The translations under genes were made by a program, and so were the position numbers. A DNA stretch of 64,000 nucleotides, taken from the NCBI GenBank assembly GCA_963558565.1, contig CAUWGX010000003.1:1-64000 (forward strand). Direction: 5' to 3'. Source of the DNA: Atopostipes sp963558565 (GTDB lineage: Bacteria; Bacillota; Bacilli; Lactobacillales; Carnobacteriaceae_A). Below, one piece after another: positions 51,251 through 60,478 of this stretch; the first letter of the stretch is position 1; each line of letters starts with the position of its first letter. The notes beneath the pieces were generated by a model, which saw only the letters and a list, made by a program, of their open reading frames with translations, was not told where the DNA came from and did no database searches.

Positions 51251-52936
51251 TTATTCTACTGAAATTAATAATGGATAAACAGGTTGGCCACCTTCATGTG
51301 TTTCAATTTCAATTTCAGGATAAAGAGCTTCTAATTGGTCCACTAAAGAATCAATTAGAGCTTCTTCGCTGTTCTCTCCGTATAATAATGTAATAATTTC
51401 ACTATCATCAGTGATCATTTGCTTAATTGTTTCTAAACTTGTTGTTTCTAAATCGGAGTTGGTTACTTTAATGTCGCCATCAATTAAGCCCATAAAGTCA
51501 TCTTTTTTAATCTGTAAGTCATTAATTTCGGTATCGCGAACGGCGAACGTAATTTGGCCAGAGACTACATACTGCAATTCTTCCGTCATCATTTCTTGAT
51601 TTTCGTCTAAGCTTGTATGCGGATTGAATGCAAGCATCGCGTTGAGACCTTGTTGGATGGAACGTGTTTTAACAACTGCAACATCCGTCTCGGATACTTC
51701 AGCGGCTTGTTCTGCGGCCATAAAGATATTACTGTTATTTGGAAGGAGTATGTAATGTTTCGCGGGAACTTCTTCCATCGCATCTAAGAAATCTTGCGTA
51801 CTTGGGTTCATGGTTTGACCACCTTCAATGACATAATCGACCCCAAAGCTTTCAAATAATTCTTTAATGCCTGATCCTGCTGATACTGAAATAACGGCAA
51901 TTTCTTTTGTCTCTTGCGGCTTCTTAGGAGCAGCTGCTGGTTCGACAGCACTTTGTTCATCTGCTTCATGTAAAGCCGAATGTTGTTCTCGCATGTTATC
52001 TACTTTAATTTTAACAAGTGAACCAAATTTTTGGCCGTAATTCATGACCTCGCCTGGTGTTTCGGTATGCACATGCACCTTGACAATTTCATCATCTGCG
52101 ATCACTAAAAGCGAATCTCCGAGCTCATTTAAATGATTTCGAAATTCATCATAATCAAATTCTTGCTCAACCGTTTCGCCTTCACCTAAGCGAACCATGA
52201 TCTCTGTACAATAACCAAATTCGATATCTTCAGTATTAATAATATCATGCACAGAGTTTCGATGATGTTCTGCGCGGACAAGTTCTTCTAACTCAGGTTC
52301 TTCTTGTACGGCTACTTTTTCCCCTTTAAGGGATGATAAAAAGCCTTCATAAACATATAAGAGGCCTTGCCCACCACTATCTACGACGCCCACTTCTTTT
52401 AATACAGCCAATAGTTCTGGTGTGTTATCAAGGGATTTTTTCGCTGCAGCTAGTGTCTCTTCCATGACTTCAATAATATTATCTGTTGTCTCAGCTTTTA
52501 CTTTTGCTGCTTCAGCAGATTCACGGGCAACAGTTAGAATAGTCCCTTCAACAGGTTTCATGATCGCTTTATAAGCAGCATCTACTCCCCCTTGAAAAGC
52601 TTGTGCAAATTCCCAAGCATTAATTTCAGCTTTCGCTTCGATCGCTTTACTAAATCCTCTAAATAATTGAGATAAAATAACACCTGAATTTCCGCGAGCT
52701 CCCATTAATAAGCCCTTAGAAAGTGCTTGACCAACTTTTCCAATATGATTTGTATTACTTTCTTGAGCGGCTTTTGCACCACTAGAAAAAGTTAAATTCA
52801 TATTCGTCCCCGTATCTCCATCGGGTACAGGAAAGACGTTTAAAGAGTTTACATATTCAGCATTTTGAGCTAAATGAGATTGGCCAGCTGTGACCATATC
52901 TATAAAGTCTTCCCCCGTTAATTTCATTAATTCCAT
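51251..52936 (-). CDS. fakA: Fatty acid kinase catalytic subunit FakA (YloV, DAK-like)
   Basis: FakA phosphorylates fatty acids presented by FakB proteins so that they can enter phospholipid synthesis. The 561-residue protein has the DhaL-type ATP-binding domain (about 1-200, PVPDGDTGTNMNLTF with the Asp metal ligands), a middle domain (HVHTETPGEV) and a C-terminal DegV-like DAK1_2 domain. Start: ATG at 52936 with GGGAGG ten bases before; a second ATG lies three codons later. It follows asp23, and plsX in the same cluster uses acyl-phosphate. Confidence 0.93.
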   Translation of the reverse strand: MELMKLTGEDFIDMVTAGQSHLAQNAEYVNSLNVFPVPDGDTGTNMNLTFSSGAKAAQESNTNHIGKVGQALSKGLLMGARGNSGVILSQLFRGFSKAIEAKAEINAWEFAQAFQGGVDAAYKAIMKPVEGTILTVARESAEAAKVKAETTDNIIEVMEETLAAAKKSLDNTPELLAVLKEVGVVDSGGQGLLYVYEGFLSSLKGEKVAVQEEPELEELVRAEHHRNSVHDIINTEDIEFGYCTEIMVRLGEGETVEQEFDYDEFRNHLNELGDSLLVIADDEIVKVHVHTETPGEVMNYGQKFGSLVKIKVDNMREQHSALHEADEQSAVEPAAAPKKPQETKEIAVISVSAGSGIKELFESFGVDYVIEGGQTMNPSTQDFLDAMEEVPAKHYILLPNNSNIFMAAEQAAEVSETDVAVVKTRSIQQGLNAMLAFNPHTSLDENQEMMTEELQYVVSGQITFAVRDTEINDLQIKKDDFMGLIDGDIKVTNSDLETTSLETIKQMITDDSEIITLLYGENSEEALIDSLVDQLEALYPEIEIETHEGGQPVYPLLISVE

Positions 52937-52978
52937 TCTTGATTTTCCTCCCTGGGTCACTAGAAATTAGTGCCTCAA

Positions 52979-53341
52979 CTACTCATAGTTCTGTACGCGT
53001 ACGCCATGCACAAATATATTGACTGCGCTGGCTTCAACACCAAGGCTAGCCTCTAGTTGATAGCTGACTCGTTCTTGTACGTTCTTTGATACTTCAGATA
53101 TTTTTGTGCCATAGCTGACGATAATGTAAACATCAACAATGACGCCTGTTTCTTGGCTAACAACAACGCCACGTGCGTAATTTTCGCGGTTAAGAATTTC
53201 ATTTAAACCGTCTCGTACCTGATGTCTACTTGCCATTCCCACAACTCCAGGGATTTCAGTGGCTGCACCACCTACAACAGTAGCAATTACATCATTTGAG
53301 ATCTCAATAGATCCATAATCATTATTTACGGTAACGGACAT
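52979..53341 (-). CDS. Asp23/YloU-family envelope stress protein
   Basis: The 120-residue protein has the Asp23 (DUF322) fold: IEISNDVIATVVGGAATEIPGVVGM in the first 40 residues and VDVYIIVSYGTKI and GVEASAVNIFVHGV later. Related proteins bind near the membrane and respond to cell-wall stress. It begins the asp23-fakA-recG-plsX-acpP run, diverging from rpmB, as yloU-yloV does in B. subtilis. GAGGAG precedes the ATG. Confidence 0.92.
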   Translation of the reverse strand: MSVTVNNDYGSIEISNDVIATVVGGAATEIPGVVGMASRHQVRDGLNEILNRENYARGVVVSQETGVIVDVYIIVSYGTKISEVSKNVQERVSYQLEASLGVEASAVNIFVHGVRVQNYE

Positions 53342-53417
53342 TAAGTTTTCTCCTCTCCGTTTTATCTCTAAACGAAATGATTCATTTTATTTTAAAATTT
53401 TACTTCATACTTTAACA

Positions 53418-53446
53418 ATATTAACTAAAAACCCAAATAATATCAA
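53418..53446 (-). promoter_or_regulatory. asp23-fakA promoter
   Basis: On the minus strand TTGATA (53446-53441), 17-bp spacer, TAATAT (53423-53418). Confidence 0.7.
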
Positions 53447-53678
53447 CATCAATCCATTTTTCGCCCCCGTAAAAGCCTGCCATGGCCAACTCTACATCCT
53501 TTTTAATTATGTTTTAAAAAAAGAAATAAGCTGAAGATAGCACCACTGGCCGCTAAATTGTCTATCATCTGGCTGGAGCAGTGTCACGAGAGGATCAGTC
53601 GTTTATCTCCAATTGAGGAAAAATAAACTTATCTTTTATTTAAATAACTCCTCTAGACTAAAATAAATTCATTTTTTC
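53447..53678. other. Unexplained intergenic segment between asp23 and rpmB
   Basis: Beyond the two divergent promoters about 230 bp remain. Positions about 53521-53610 are richer in G and C than the flanks and can fold: on the minus strand CACTG and GCC pair with GGC and CAGTG, and GATAG with CTATC, followed by TTTCTTTTTTT near 53525-53513. A 22-codon frame with TTG start and AAGGA site (minus strand, near 53490-53425) is also present. No known RNA family is recognised. Confidence 0.3.
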
Positions 53679-53707
53679 TTGTTTTTCTAAAAATGATATG
53701 TTATTCT
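53679..53707 (+). promoter_or_regulatory. rpmB promoter
   Basis: TTGTTT (53679-53684), 17-bp spacer, TATTCT (53702-53707) after TGT as an extended -10. Confidence 0.6.
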
Positions 53708-53756
53708 ATTGAAGTATGAAAATAGTCTTCGGACTGTTTGCAAAGGAGGAAATATG

Positions 53757-53945
53757 ATGGCTAAAGAATGCTATTTTACTGGACGTAAAGCAAGTAGAGG
53801 AAATCAACGTTCATTCGCAAACAACTCTTCAAAACGTACTTTTGGAGCAAACTTACAAAAAGTTCGTGTACTAGTTGATGGTAAACCTAAACGTGTTTGG
53901 GTTTCTGCTAGAGCACTTAAATCTGGAAAAGTTCAACGTGTTTAA
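53757..53945 (+). CDS. rpmB: 50S ribosomal protein L28
   Basis: The 62-residue basic protein matches L28 throughout (MAKECYFTGRKASRGNQRS, GANLQKVRVLVDGKPKRVWV, ARALKSGKVQRV). It has one cysteine and no CxxC zinc pairs, so this is the zinc-free form. Two ATGs are adjacent; the second (53757) has the better spacing from AAAGGAGG. It is a single-gene plus-strand unit with its own promoter and a bidirectional terminator. Confidence 0.97.
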   Translation: MAKECYFTGRKASRGNQRSFANNSSKRTFGANLQKVRVLVDGKPKRVWVSARALKSGKVQRV

Positions 53946-53953
53946 GATACGTT

Positions 53954-53997
53954 AAAGACCGTATTTACATTTTTGTGTAAATACGGTCTTTTTTTAA
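53954..53997. terminator. Bidirectional terminator, rpmB / thiN
   Basis: AAAGACCGTATTTACA (53954-53969) pairs perfectly with TGTAAATACGGTCTTT (from 53975), T run on both strands. Confidence 0.92.
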
Positions 53998-54001
53998 TGT
54001 C

Positions 54002-54646
54002 TTATTTATCGCGGCTTTGAACAACTGCGATGATTCCTTTCTTAAAGGAAAAAGTAGCTCTATCGTCGTTAAATTCATTACTCACTAAAGCCAGCGGTTG
54101 CGCAAAAGAGGCTTCATTTAATGGATATTTTACTTCCTTCAACGTTAAATCTTCTACTCCTGTTAACAAGATATATGAAAGATAATCCATTTCATTCATT
54201 TTCTTAATTTCATAGGCACCCGGTAAATAATGAGAGACATAGTTATTTTTCGAAACAAAATGAAGATGAGAAACGATCGATCTAAAGCGTTCTTGCAAAA
54301 CAACAAGTAAGATACTATACAAATGATCGATACGGCCACCATACCAATTATAAATATAAACATTGGCGTTATTGTGATGTTCAAGCGTATGTAAAAGAGC
54401 AATTTCCGTATCGGTATCATCTTTTTCTGGTGGATAATTCCACACTTCTTTTACTTCTTGTTGGATCGTTTCTTTTTCTTCTGCCGAAATAGAATCAAAA
54501 TCTCCTAAAGCAATATCCACTTGAATTCCTTCTTCGAGCGCAAAAAATGCGCCTCTATCTACGCCAATGACAAGTCCTTTATTTTTCATTAGCGGTTTGA
54601 TTTTTTCTTTTTTCGGAGCGCCTAACACAATGTGTATATTTTCCAT
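54002..54646 (-). CDS. thiN: Thiamine pyrophosphokinase
   Basis: ThiN transfers pyrophosphate from ATP to thiamine, making the cofactor used by transketolase, among others. The 214-residue protein has the catalytic segment VIGVDRGAFFALEEGI and GDFDSIS in the N-terminal half, PPEKDDTDTEIALLH, and the NWYGGRIDHLYSILLV thiamine-binding segment. It is last in the long coaBC-to-thiN operon and follows rpe directly. Confidence 0.95.
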   Translation of the reverse strand: MENIHIVLGAPKKEKIKPLMKNKGLVIGVDRGAFFALEEGIQVDIALGDFDSISAEEKETIQQEVKEVWNYPPEKDDTDTEIALLHTLEHHNNANVYIYNWYGGRIDHLYSILLVVLQERFRSIVSHLHFVSKNNYVSHYLPGAYEIKKMNEMDYLSYILLTGVEDLTLKEVKYPLNEASFAQPLALVSNEFNDDRATFSFKKGIIAVVQSRDK

Positions 54647-55300
54647 TTAATTCACCAATGTTTTTAATTTTTGAATTTGGTCGGCAGGAGAAGCAGCACC
54701 GAAAATATTAGATCCTGCTACAAAAACATCGGCCCCCGCTTCATGACATTGTTCAATTGTTTCTTCGTTAATGCCCCCATCGACTTGAATTAAGAAATCT
54801 AAGTTATTTTCTCGACGATAAGCTGCTAGGCTTTCGATCTTTTCAAGCATTTCTGTAATAAAAACTTGACCGCCGAACCCTGGATTAACAGTCATCACTA
54901 GTACCATATCAACGATCGCCAAAACAGGTTCCACAAAAGAAGCAGGCGTCCCAGGATTTAAGACAACGCCCGCTGCAACCTTTTGGTTTTTTATCAGTTG
55001 CATCACTTGATGAATGTTCTTTGTCGCTTCTGCATGAACAGATAAGCCCGTAGCTCCCGCTTCAATAAAGCTATCGATCATTGTTTCTGGTTCTTCAACC
55101 ATTAAATGAACATCTAAAGGCAGATCCGTGTATTTTTTAGCGGCCTCCACGACGTTAGGACCAAACGTTAAGTTAGGGACGAAATGGCCATCCATCACAT
55201 CAATGTGAATCCAATCCGCGCCCCCTTGATCGAGCATTTGAACCTCTTCACCTAATTTTGAAATATCTGCACTTAAAATAGATGGTGCAATTTTTCCCAT
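54647..55300 (-). CDS. rpe: Ribulose-phosphate 3-epimerase
   Basis: Rpe interconverts ribulose 5-phosphate and xylulose 5-phosphate. The 217-residue TIM barrel has SILSADISKL at the start, the metal-binding HIDVMDGHFVPNLTFG, LDVHLMVEEPE, MTVNPGFGGQ and VDGGIN with the catalytic Asp. Stop and thiN start are adjacent, so translation is coupled; rsgA lies 23 bp upstream. Confidence 0.97.
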   Translation of the reverse strand: MGKIAPSILSADISKLGEEVQMLDQGGADWIHIDVMDGHFVPNLTFGPNVVEAAKKYTDLPLDVHLMVEEPETMIDSFIEAGATGLSVHAEATKNIHQVMQLIKNQKVAAGVVLNPGTPASFVEPVLAIVDMVLVMTVNPGFGGQVFITEMLEKIESLAAYRRENNLDFLIQVDGGINEETIEQCHEAGADVFVAGSNIFGAASPADQIQKLKTLVN

Positions 55301-55323
55301 TTTTACACAACCTTTTATTATTT

Positions 55324-56229
55324 TTAATATTTTGGTTTACGATTTTGAATTTCTGTCAGTATTTGTAAGTAGTTTTCATAACGTGAAGAAGCAATTTCTC
55401 CCGTTTCAACGGCTTTTTTCACTGCACAATTGGGTTCGTTTTGATGTAAGCAACCTCTAAAACGACACTCGTCTTTTCTTTCCCACATTTCAGGGAAACA
55501 ACGAGAGAGTTCTTCTGTTTCAATCTCTTCAAACTTCAAAGCACTAAAGCCAGGAGTGTCCGCAAAACGACCACCTAATAAAGGCAACAACTCAACATGG
55601 CGAGTGGTGTGCCGCCCGCGTCCAAGAGATTTTGAAGTTTCGGCTGTTTTTAAAGAAAATTCAGGATTCAAATAATTCAGCAAGGTTGATTTCCCGGCTC
55701 CTGATTGCCCAATAAAAACGACTAATTTCTCTTCGAAATAATTAGCAAAAGTTTCTTTGATTTCTTCTTTTAGATCCTCTACTTCATCTACATTTAAAGT
55801 GATAAACGGATAACCGATTTCTTCATAGATCTCTTTATACTGGGCGATTTCTGCTTGTTCTTGTTCATTCGCTTTATCCATTTTCGATATATAAATAATG
55901 GGCGTAATGCCATGATATTCAAGCATAACTAAAAAACGATCCAACAACTGGGTTGAAAAATCAGGTTCAATAACTGAAGCAATAATCACTCCTATATCCA
56001 CATTCGCTATCGGTGGACGAACCAATGCATTTTTTCTTGGTTCAATTTCAACCAATGTCCCCTCTTCTAAGTTATCACTTTCAAACTTAACATAATCACC
56101 CACTAAAGGCGTGGTCCCTTCCAAACGAAAAAGACCTCGACCTCTTGTTTGGTAAGTTGTATTGTTTTCATCTGTAATATAGTAAAAACCACTCAGTGCT
56201 TTTGTAATTTGACCTTCTTGCAAAGACAT
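55324..56229 (-). CDS. rsgA: Ribosome small-subunit GTPase RsgA
   Basis: RsgA checks late maturation of the 30S subunit. The 301-residue protein has an N-terminal OB fold, a circularly permuted G domain (NKMD-like SKMDKA comes before the P-loop GQSGAGKST) and a C-terminal zinc site (CRFRGCLHQNEPNC: three Cys and one His). It stands between prkC and rpe; in Firmicutes RsgA (CpgA) is a substrate of PrkC, consistent with the shared operon. Confidence 0.96.
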   Translation of the reverse strand: MSLQEGQITKALSGFYYITDENNTTYQTRGRGLFRLEGTTPLVGDYVKFESDNLEEGTLVEIEPRKNALVRPPIANVDIGVIIASVIEPDFSTQLLDRFLVMLEYHGITPIIYISKMDKANEQEQAEIAQYKEIYEEIGYPFITLNVDEVEDLKEEIKETFANYFEEKLVVFIGQSGAGKSTLLNYLNPEFSLKTAETSKSLGRGRHTTRHVELLPLLGGRFADTPGFSALKFEEIETEELSRCFPEMWERKDECRFRGCLHQNEPNCAVKKAVETGEIASSRYENYLQILTEIQNRKPKY

Positions 56230-56244
56230 ATCCCCTCTCTAATT

Positions 56245-58257
56245 TTAAGGTGAAACTGTTTCTTCAATAATTGTTTCCCCATCACGAACGATACGATAAG
56301 TAGCACTTTCGCCTTCTTCCACCACAAAGTTTAAAACGAAACGTGTATCTTCGGTAATACTTAACTCTTCAGCTACATTATCCATATCTTTTTCTAAGTC
56401 ATCAATATATATTTGAATTTCATTGGGTAGGAGCTCTGGTTCAGGTTCTTCTGCAGGCTCCTCTTCTTCTTGATTTTGTTCTTCTGCGGGTTCTTCTTCA
56501 TTTTCAGCAGGTTCTTCCTCTGGTGTTTCTGCTTGTTTTTCTTCATAAGGCAATAAAATCTGACGAGAGAATGAAACATCGGCAACTTCTTCGGGTCCTG
56601 TAGAAAAGACAACACTTATTCGTTCACCTGCATAGAGCGAAGTCCCTGGTTCTGGATCTTGCGAAATGACTTGTCCCGCTGGAACCTCCTCGGAAGGTTG
56701 TTCTTCTGATGTCAAACTGAGTCCCCGATCCGACACATAATCATCAACACTTGCTTTTGAATAGCCACTTAAATCAATTAAAGAAATAACAGGGCGGCCA
56801 GTACTTACTGTAAAAGTAATGGTTGTGTCACTCGTTGATACTTCTTCACCGGGTTCGATATCTTGGGCAATAATATGATCGGCTTCGACCGTTTCACTCG
56901 CTTCCAGTTCACTTTCGACAGTGAATCCTAACTCGGTCAGCCTTGCGCGTATTTCTTCATAATCTTCGTCTTCATAATCTTCCATCTCAAAAAGTTCTTC
57001 CCCTAAGCTAACATATAAATCAACTTCTTCACCTTCACGAATAGTCGCTCCAGAATCAGGTTTCGTTTGAAACACCAAGCCTTCTTCCACTTCATCATTA
57101 GACTCTTCGATGGTCTCTCCTAGCACTAAAGAATATTCTTCTAAAAGCTCAACCGCATCATCATAAGCCATTCCAGTTAATTCAGCGGGAACCTCCACTT
57201 GTTTCGGTCGTTGCAATAAAAAGATGAGACCCATCAATAATAACAACGGAATCAAGAGTAGCCACCAGCGTCTTCTCTTTTTCTTTTTCGGGGCTTCTTC
57301 CTGATTTTCTGCTTCCACCTGTTCTGTTTCTTTGTCTTGCTCCTTTAGTGTGTTATTCACTTCATCAACGGTAGCGCCTAACACTAAAGTATCATCATCG
57401 TTTACATCTTTAGGAACAAACTTCTCTTCATCTCTTCTCTCTGGCGACAAAGCTGTTCTTAAATCTTCTTGCATAGCAGCCACTGATTCATACCGATCAT
57501 AAGGTTCTTTCGCCGTCGCTTTCAAGACAACATTCTCTAGTGGCTGTGGAATTCGAGAATCGAATTCATGTAAAGAAGGGATCGGTGTCTGAAAATGTTT
57601 TAATGCGATAGACACCGCTGATTCCCCATCAAAAGGAACGACGCCCGTCAACATTTCATATAAAACAATGCCCAAAGAATAAATATCCGATCGCTTAGTG
57701 ACCATGCTTCCTCGAGCCTGTTCAGGCGACATATACTGGACGGAGCCCAAGAGCGAATTCGTTTGTGTAATCGAATTTTGTGTCAGAGCCACGGCAATTC
57801 CAAAATCAGTAATTTTAACGTTTCCGTCATGATCGATTAAAATATTGTGAGGTTTAATATCACGGTGAATGACGCCGTTTGCATGCGCGTAAGCAATCCC
57901 GTTTAGTATTTGGTTCATAATGTCGAGTACTTTTTTATAAGGAATGGGATGATTTTCTCGAATATATTCTTTCAAATCCAAGCCATCAATATATTCCATC
58001 ACGATATAAGGATGATTCCCTTCGCCGACATCATAAATATTCACAATGTTTGGATGAATCAGCTCGGTCGTCGATAAGGCTTCACGTTGGAAACGTCGGT
58101 AACTACTTTGATCGTCATGGAAATCTAAAGACATCATCTTAACAGCAACTTCTCGCTCCAAAATTAAATCTTCCGCCAGATAAACATTTGCCATACCGCC
58201 TGAGCCGATTTTTCGAATAATTTTATATCGACCACTTACACGTTCTCCGCTTTTCAT
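56245..58257 (-). CDS. prkC: PASTA-domain Ser/Thr kinase PrkC
   Basis: PrkC senses cell-wall fragments and phosphorylates proteins of growth and division. The 670-residue protein has a Hanks-type kinase (1-270; VAVKMM Lys, HRDIKPHN, DFGIAV), a juxtamembrane linker, one membrane helix (about 332-350) and three extracellular PASTA repeats (about 353-420, 421-487, 488-553). After these come an acidic Glu/Pro-rich linker (about 570-600) and a C-terminal beta-type domain of about 65 residues. It overlaps the phosphatase gene stp by 4 bp. Confidence 0.95.
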   Translation of the reverse strand: MKSGERVSGRYKIIRKIGSGGMANVYLAEDLILEREVAVKMMSLDFHDDQSSYRRFQREALSTTELIHPNIVNIYDVGEGNHPYIVMEYIDGLDLKEYIRENHPIPYKKVLDIMNQILNGIAYAHANGVIHRDIKPHNILIDHDGNVKITDFGIAVALTQNSITQTNSLLGSVQYMSPEQARGSMVTKRSDIYSLGIVLYEMLTGVVPFDGESAVSIALKHFQTPIPSLHEFDSRIPQPLENVVLKATAKEPYDRYESVAAMQEDLRTALSPERRDEEKFVPKDVNDDDTLVLGATVDEVNNTLKEQDKETEQVEAENQEEAPKKKKRRRWWLLLIPLLLLMGLIFLLQRPKQVEVPAELTGMAYDDAVELLEEYSLVLGETIEESNDEVEEGLVFQTKPDSGATIREGEEVDLYVSLGEELFEMEDYEDEDYEEIRARLTELGFTVESELEASETVEADHIIAQDIEPGEEVSTSDTTITFTVSTGRPVISLIDLSGYSKASVDDYVSDRGLSLTSEEQPSEEVPAGQVISQDPEPGTSLYAGERISVVFSTGPEEVADVSFSRQILLPYEEKQAETPEEEPAENEEEPAEEQNQEEEEPAEEPEPELLPNEIQIYIDDLEKDMDNVAEELSITEDTRFVLNFVVEEGESATYRIVRDGETIIEETVSP

Positions 58258-59018
58258 TCATTTTCACCCGCCTCTTTTTGCTTCTCGGAATGCACGTCAA
58301 TTAAATTCACGGTAATATTATCCGATGCATCATTTTTAATTGCTGTTTCAATCAGCATATCTGCTTTTTCTGATAAGGTGTTGTTTTGTTTCAGTATTTG
58401 GATCATGGCTTCTTGATCCACAACATTCGATAAACCATCTGAGTTTAACAGGACCAGTTCGGTTCTATTTTTAGGCTCTTTAAAAAAATCGACCTTTATA
58501 TTGCTGTCGACTCCTAAAGAACGCGTTAAAGCATTGCGATTCACATGATTCATCGCTTCTGCATCTGTTAATTCGCCTCTTCTTTGTAATTCAGAGACAA
58601 ATGAATGATCTTCTGTAATTAATTGCATCTGCTCATCTTTATAAATATAAGCCCGGCTATCTCCGACGTTAGCAAATAATATTTGTTCTTCTAAGATCAC
58701 ACAAGCTACCAATGTCGTCCCCATGCCCGATAAATCAGAATATTTACTGGCTGCATCAAAAATACGTTGGTTTTCTTGATTAATCCGTTCATTGAGCCAA
58801 TTTTGGATAATATAAATATCTGTCATCTTAAATTCAGTTTGCTCCCAAGCATTTCCGATTTGTGAGACTGCCATTTCACTTGCAATATCTCCTGCTTGAT
58901 GGCCACCTAAACCGTCGCATAAAACACCTAATAAAACATTTTGTTGATTAAAAAAGACTTCAGCATAGTCTTGATTATCTTTTCTTTTTCCTTGATTTGT
59001 TTTTAAACTGTATTCCAT
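58254..59018 (-). CDS. stp: PP2C-type protein phosphatase Stp (PrpC)
   Basis: Stp removes the phosphates placed by PrkC. The 254-residue protein has the PPM metal-binding motifs: GKRKDNQDY, VLCDGLGGHQAGD, VGDSRAYI, LNSDGLSNV and DNITV. Its stop overlaps the start of prkC by 4 bp (ATGA), giving coupled expression of the opposing pair. It follows rsmB by 89 bp. Confidence 0.96.
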   Translation of the reverse strand: MEYSLKTNQGKRKDNQDYAEVFFNQQNVLLGVLCDGLGGHQAGDIASEMAVSQIGNAWEQTEFKMTDIYIIQNWLNERINQENQRIFDAASKYSDLSGMGTTLVACVILEEQILFANVGDSRAYIYKDEQMQLITEDHSFVSELQRRGELTDAEAMNHVNRNALTRSLGVDSNIKVDFFKEPKNRTELVLLNSDGLSNVVDQEAMIQILKQNNTLSEKADMLIETAIKNDASDNITVNLIDVHSEKQKEAGENE

Positions 59019-59107
59019 TTATACACCTCGATACCATTCAACATTTTATATAGTTAGTATGTAACATTTTGCCGAATAAAACAAGACAGGGATGTGAATG
59101 CCATCCC

Positions 59108-60478
59108 TTAATCTTCGTTTTTCTTCATACGTGCAATAAAGAAGCCGTCCGTATCATACTGATGAGGATAGATAGTGATTGCGCCTTCTTCATCCAAGTG
59201 TAACTGCTCACTGGGTAGTTCTACTTTTTCTTGGGTAAATGCTGGATTATTTTCTAAAAATTGAGCGACAACTTCTTGGTTTTCGCGCTTAGATATTGTA
59301 CAAGTAGAATAAATTAATTCCCCACCCGGTTTTAGTACTTTACTCACCGCTTGGATAATTTCATTCTGCAACTTCTGTAAACTTAGAATATCTTCTTTGC
59401 TTTTGTTGTAGCGAATTTCAGGACGACGACGCATCAGACCTAAGCCTGAACAAGGCGCATCAATTAGGATCCGATCAAATGTATTCTCTGAAAACTGCGT
59501 CAACACTTCTCTCGCATCGAGCTGTTGCGCATGGACAATCTCTTCTACATTTTGACGTCTAGCATTTTCATTGATTAATTCAATCTTATGCGCATGAATA
59601 TCTAAAGCTTCAATTTTTCCACCCTGGTCGGCGGCTAAATAATTCGCAATATGCATCGTTTTTCCACCTGGTGCTGCACAAGCATCCAACACATAATGTT
59701 CTGGAGCTACATTTAAAGCCGGTGCAACCAACATCGATGTTTCATCTTGAACCGCTAGATACCCTTCTTTAAATAAGCGCGAGTTTGCCGGAACGCCATT
59801 TAACACAATGAGCCCAAAGGGAGAAATGGTACTTTTTTCTACTTCGTAACCTTCCGCTGCTAATTCCTGTAGAGCTTCATCTCGCGAAATTCTGTTTAAA
59901 TTTACGCGTAAACTTAATTTCGGTCGTTCAATTAAAGCAGCGGCTAATGCTTCTGCTTCGTCTGCTCCTAATTCTTCAATAAATTCATCGACCAACCATA
60001 AAGGTAAACTATACTCGACCGATAAACGTTTATTGGTCGGTTCTATTTTGGAAACATCCCGTACACCTTTTCTCTGAATGTTTCGTAAGACACCGTTGAC
60101 TAGACCAACTACTCCACGATGTCCTCGTACACGCGCAATATTAGCTGCTTCGTTGACAATTGCATGGTCAGGAACACGGTCTAAATATTCCATCTGGTAA
60201 AGCGAAATACGCAATACTTGGTTGACCCAATTATCTAATTTCTTCTGTTTTTTCAAAAAAGGAGCGAGTTGATAGTCCAAGGTCATTTTTCTTTGGATGA
60301 CTCCATAAACGATCTCAGTCATTAAGTTGCTTTCTTCTTTCGATAGATCCCGTTGGTCAATCACTTGGCGTAATAGAAGGTTACTATAGGCCCCTTTCAT
60401 CTCCACTTCTTCTAAAATCTTCACCGCTAAATAACGGCTAGAATTTTTAATTTTTTGTTTACTCGCCAAATTGCGCAC
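59108..60478 (-). CDS. rsmB: 16S rRNA (cytosine-967-C5)-methyltransferase RsmB
   Basis: The 456-residue protein has an N-terminal NusB-like RNA-binding domain (about 10-140) and a SAM methyltransferase domain with DACAAPGGKT, the catalytic Cys in DAPCSGLGLMRRRPE and a second Cys in YSTCTISKREN. The start lies within the 3' end of fmt (20-bp overlap); GTG at 60478 is used here, but a TTG three codons later has better spacing from AAGGTG. Confidence 0.94.
   Translation of the reverse strand: MRNLASKQKIKNSSRYLAVKILEEVEMKGAYSNLLLRQVIDQRDLSKEESNLMTEIVYGVIQRKMTLDYQLAPFLKKQKKLDNWVNQVLRISLYQMEYLDRVPDHAIVNEAANIARVRGHRGVVGLVNGVLRNIQRKGVRDVSKIEPTNKRLSVEYSLPLWLVDEFIEELGADEAEALAAALIERPKLSLRVNLNRISRDEALQELAAEGYEVEKSTISPFGLIVLNGVPANSRLFKEGYLAVQDETSMLVAPALNVAPEHYVLDACAAPGGKTMHIANYLAADQGGKIEALDIHAHKIELINENARRQNVEEIVHAQQLDAREVLTQFSENTFDRILIDAPCSGLGLMRRRPEIRYNKSKEDILSLQKLQNEIIQAVSKVLKPGGELIYSTCTISKRENQEVVAQFLENNPAFTQEKVELPSEQLHLDEEGAITIYPHQYDTDGFFIARMKKNED

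Noticed and set aside
53590..53640. TPP-type riboswitch near thiN
   Set aside because: No CTGAGA or ACCCTTGAACCTGATC-like core; thiN is 400 bp away behind a terminator and in another operon.
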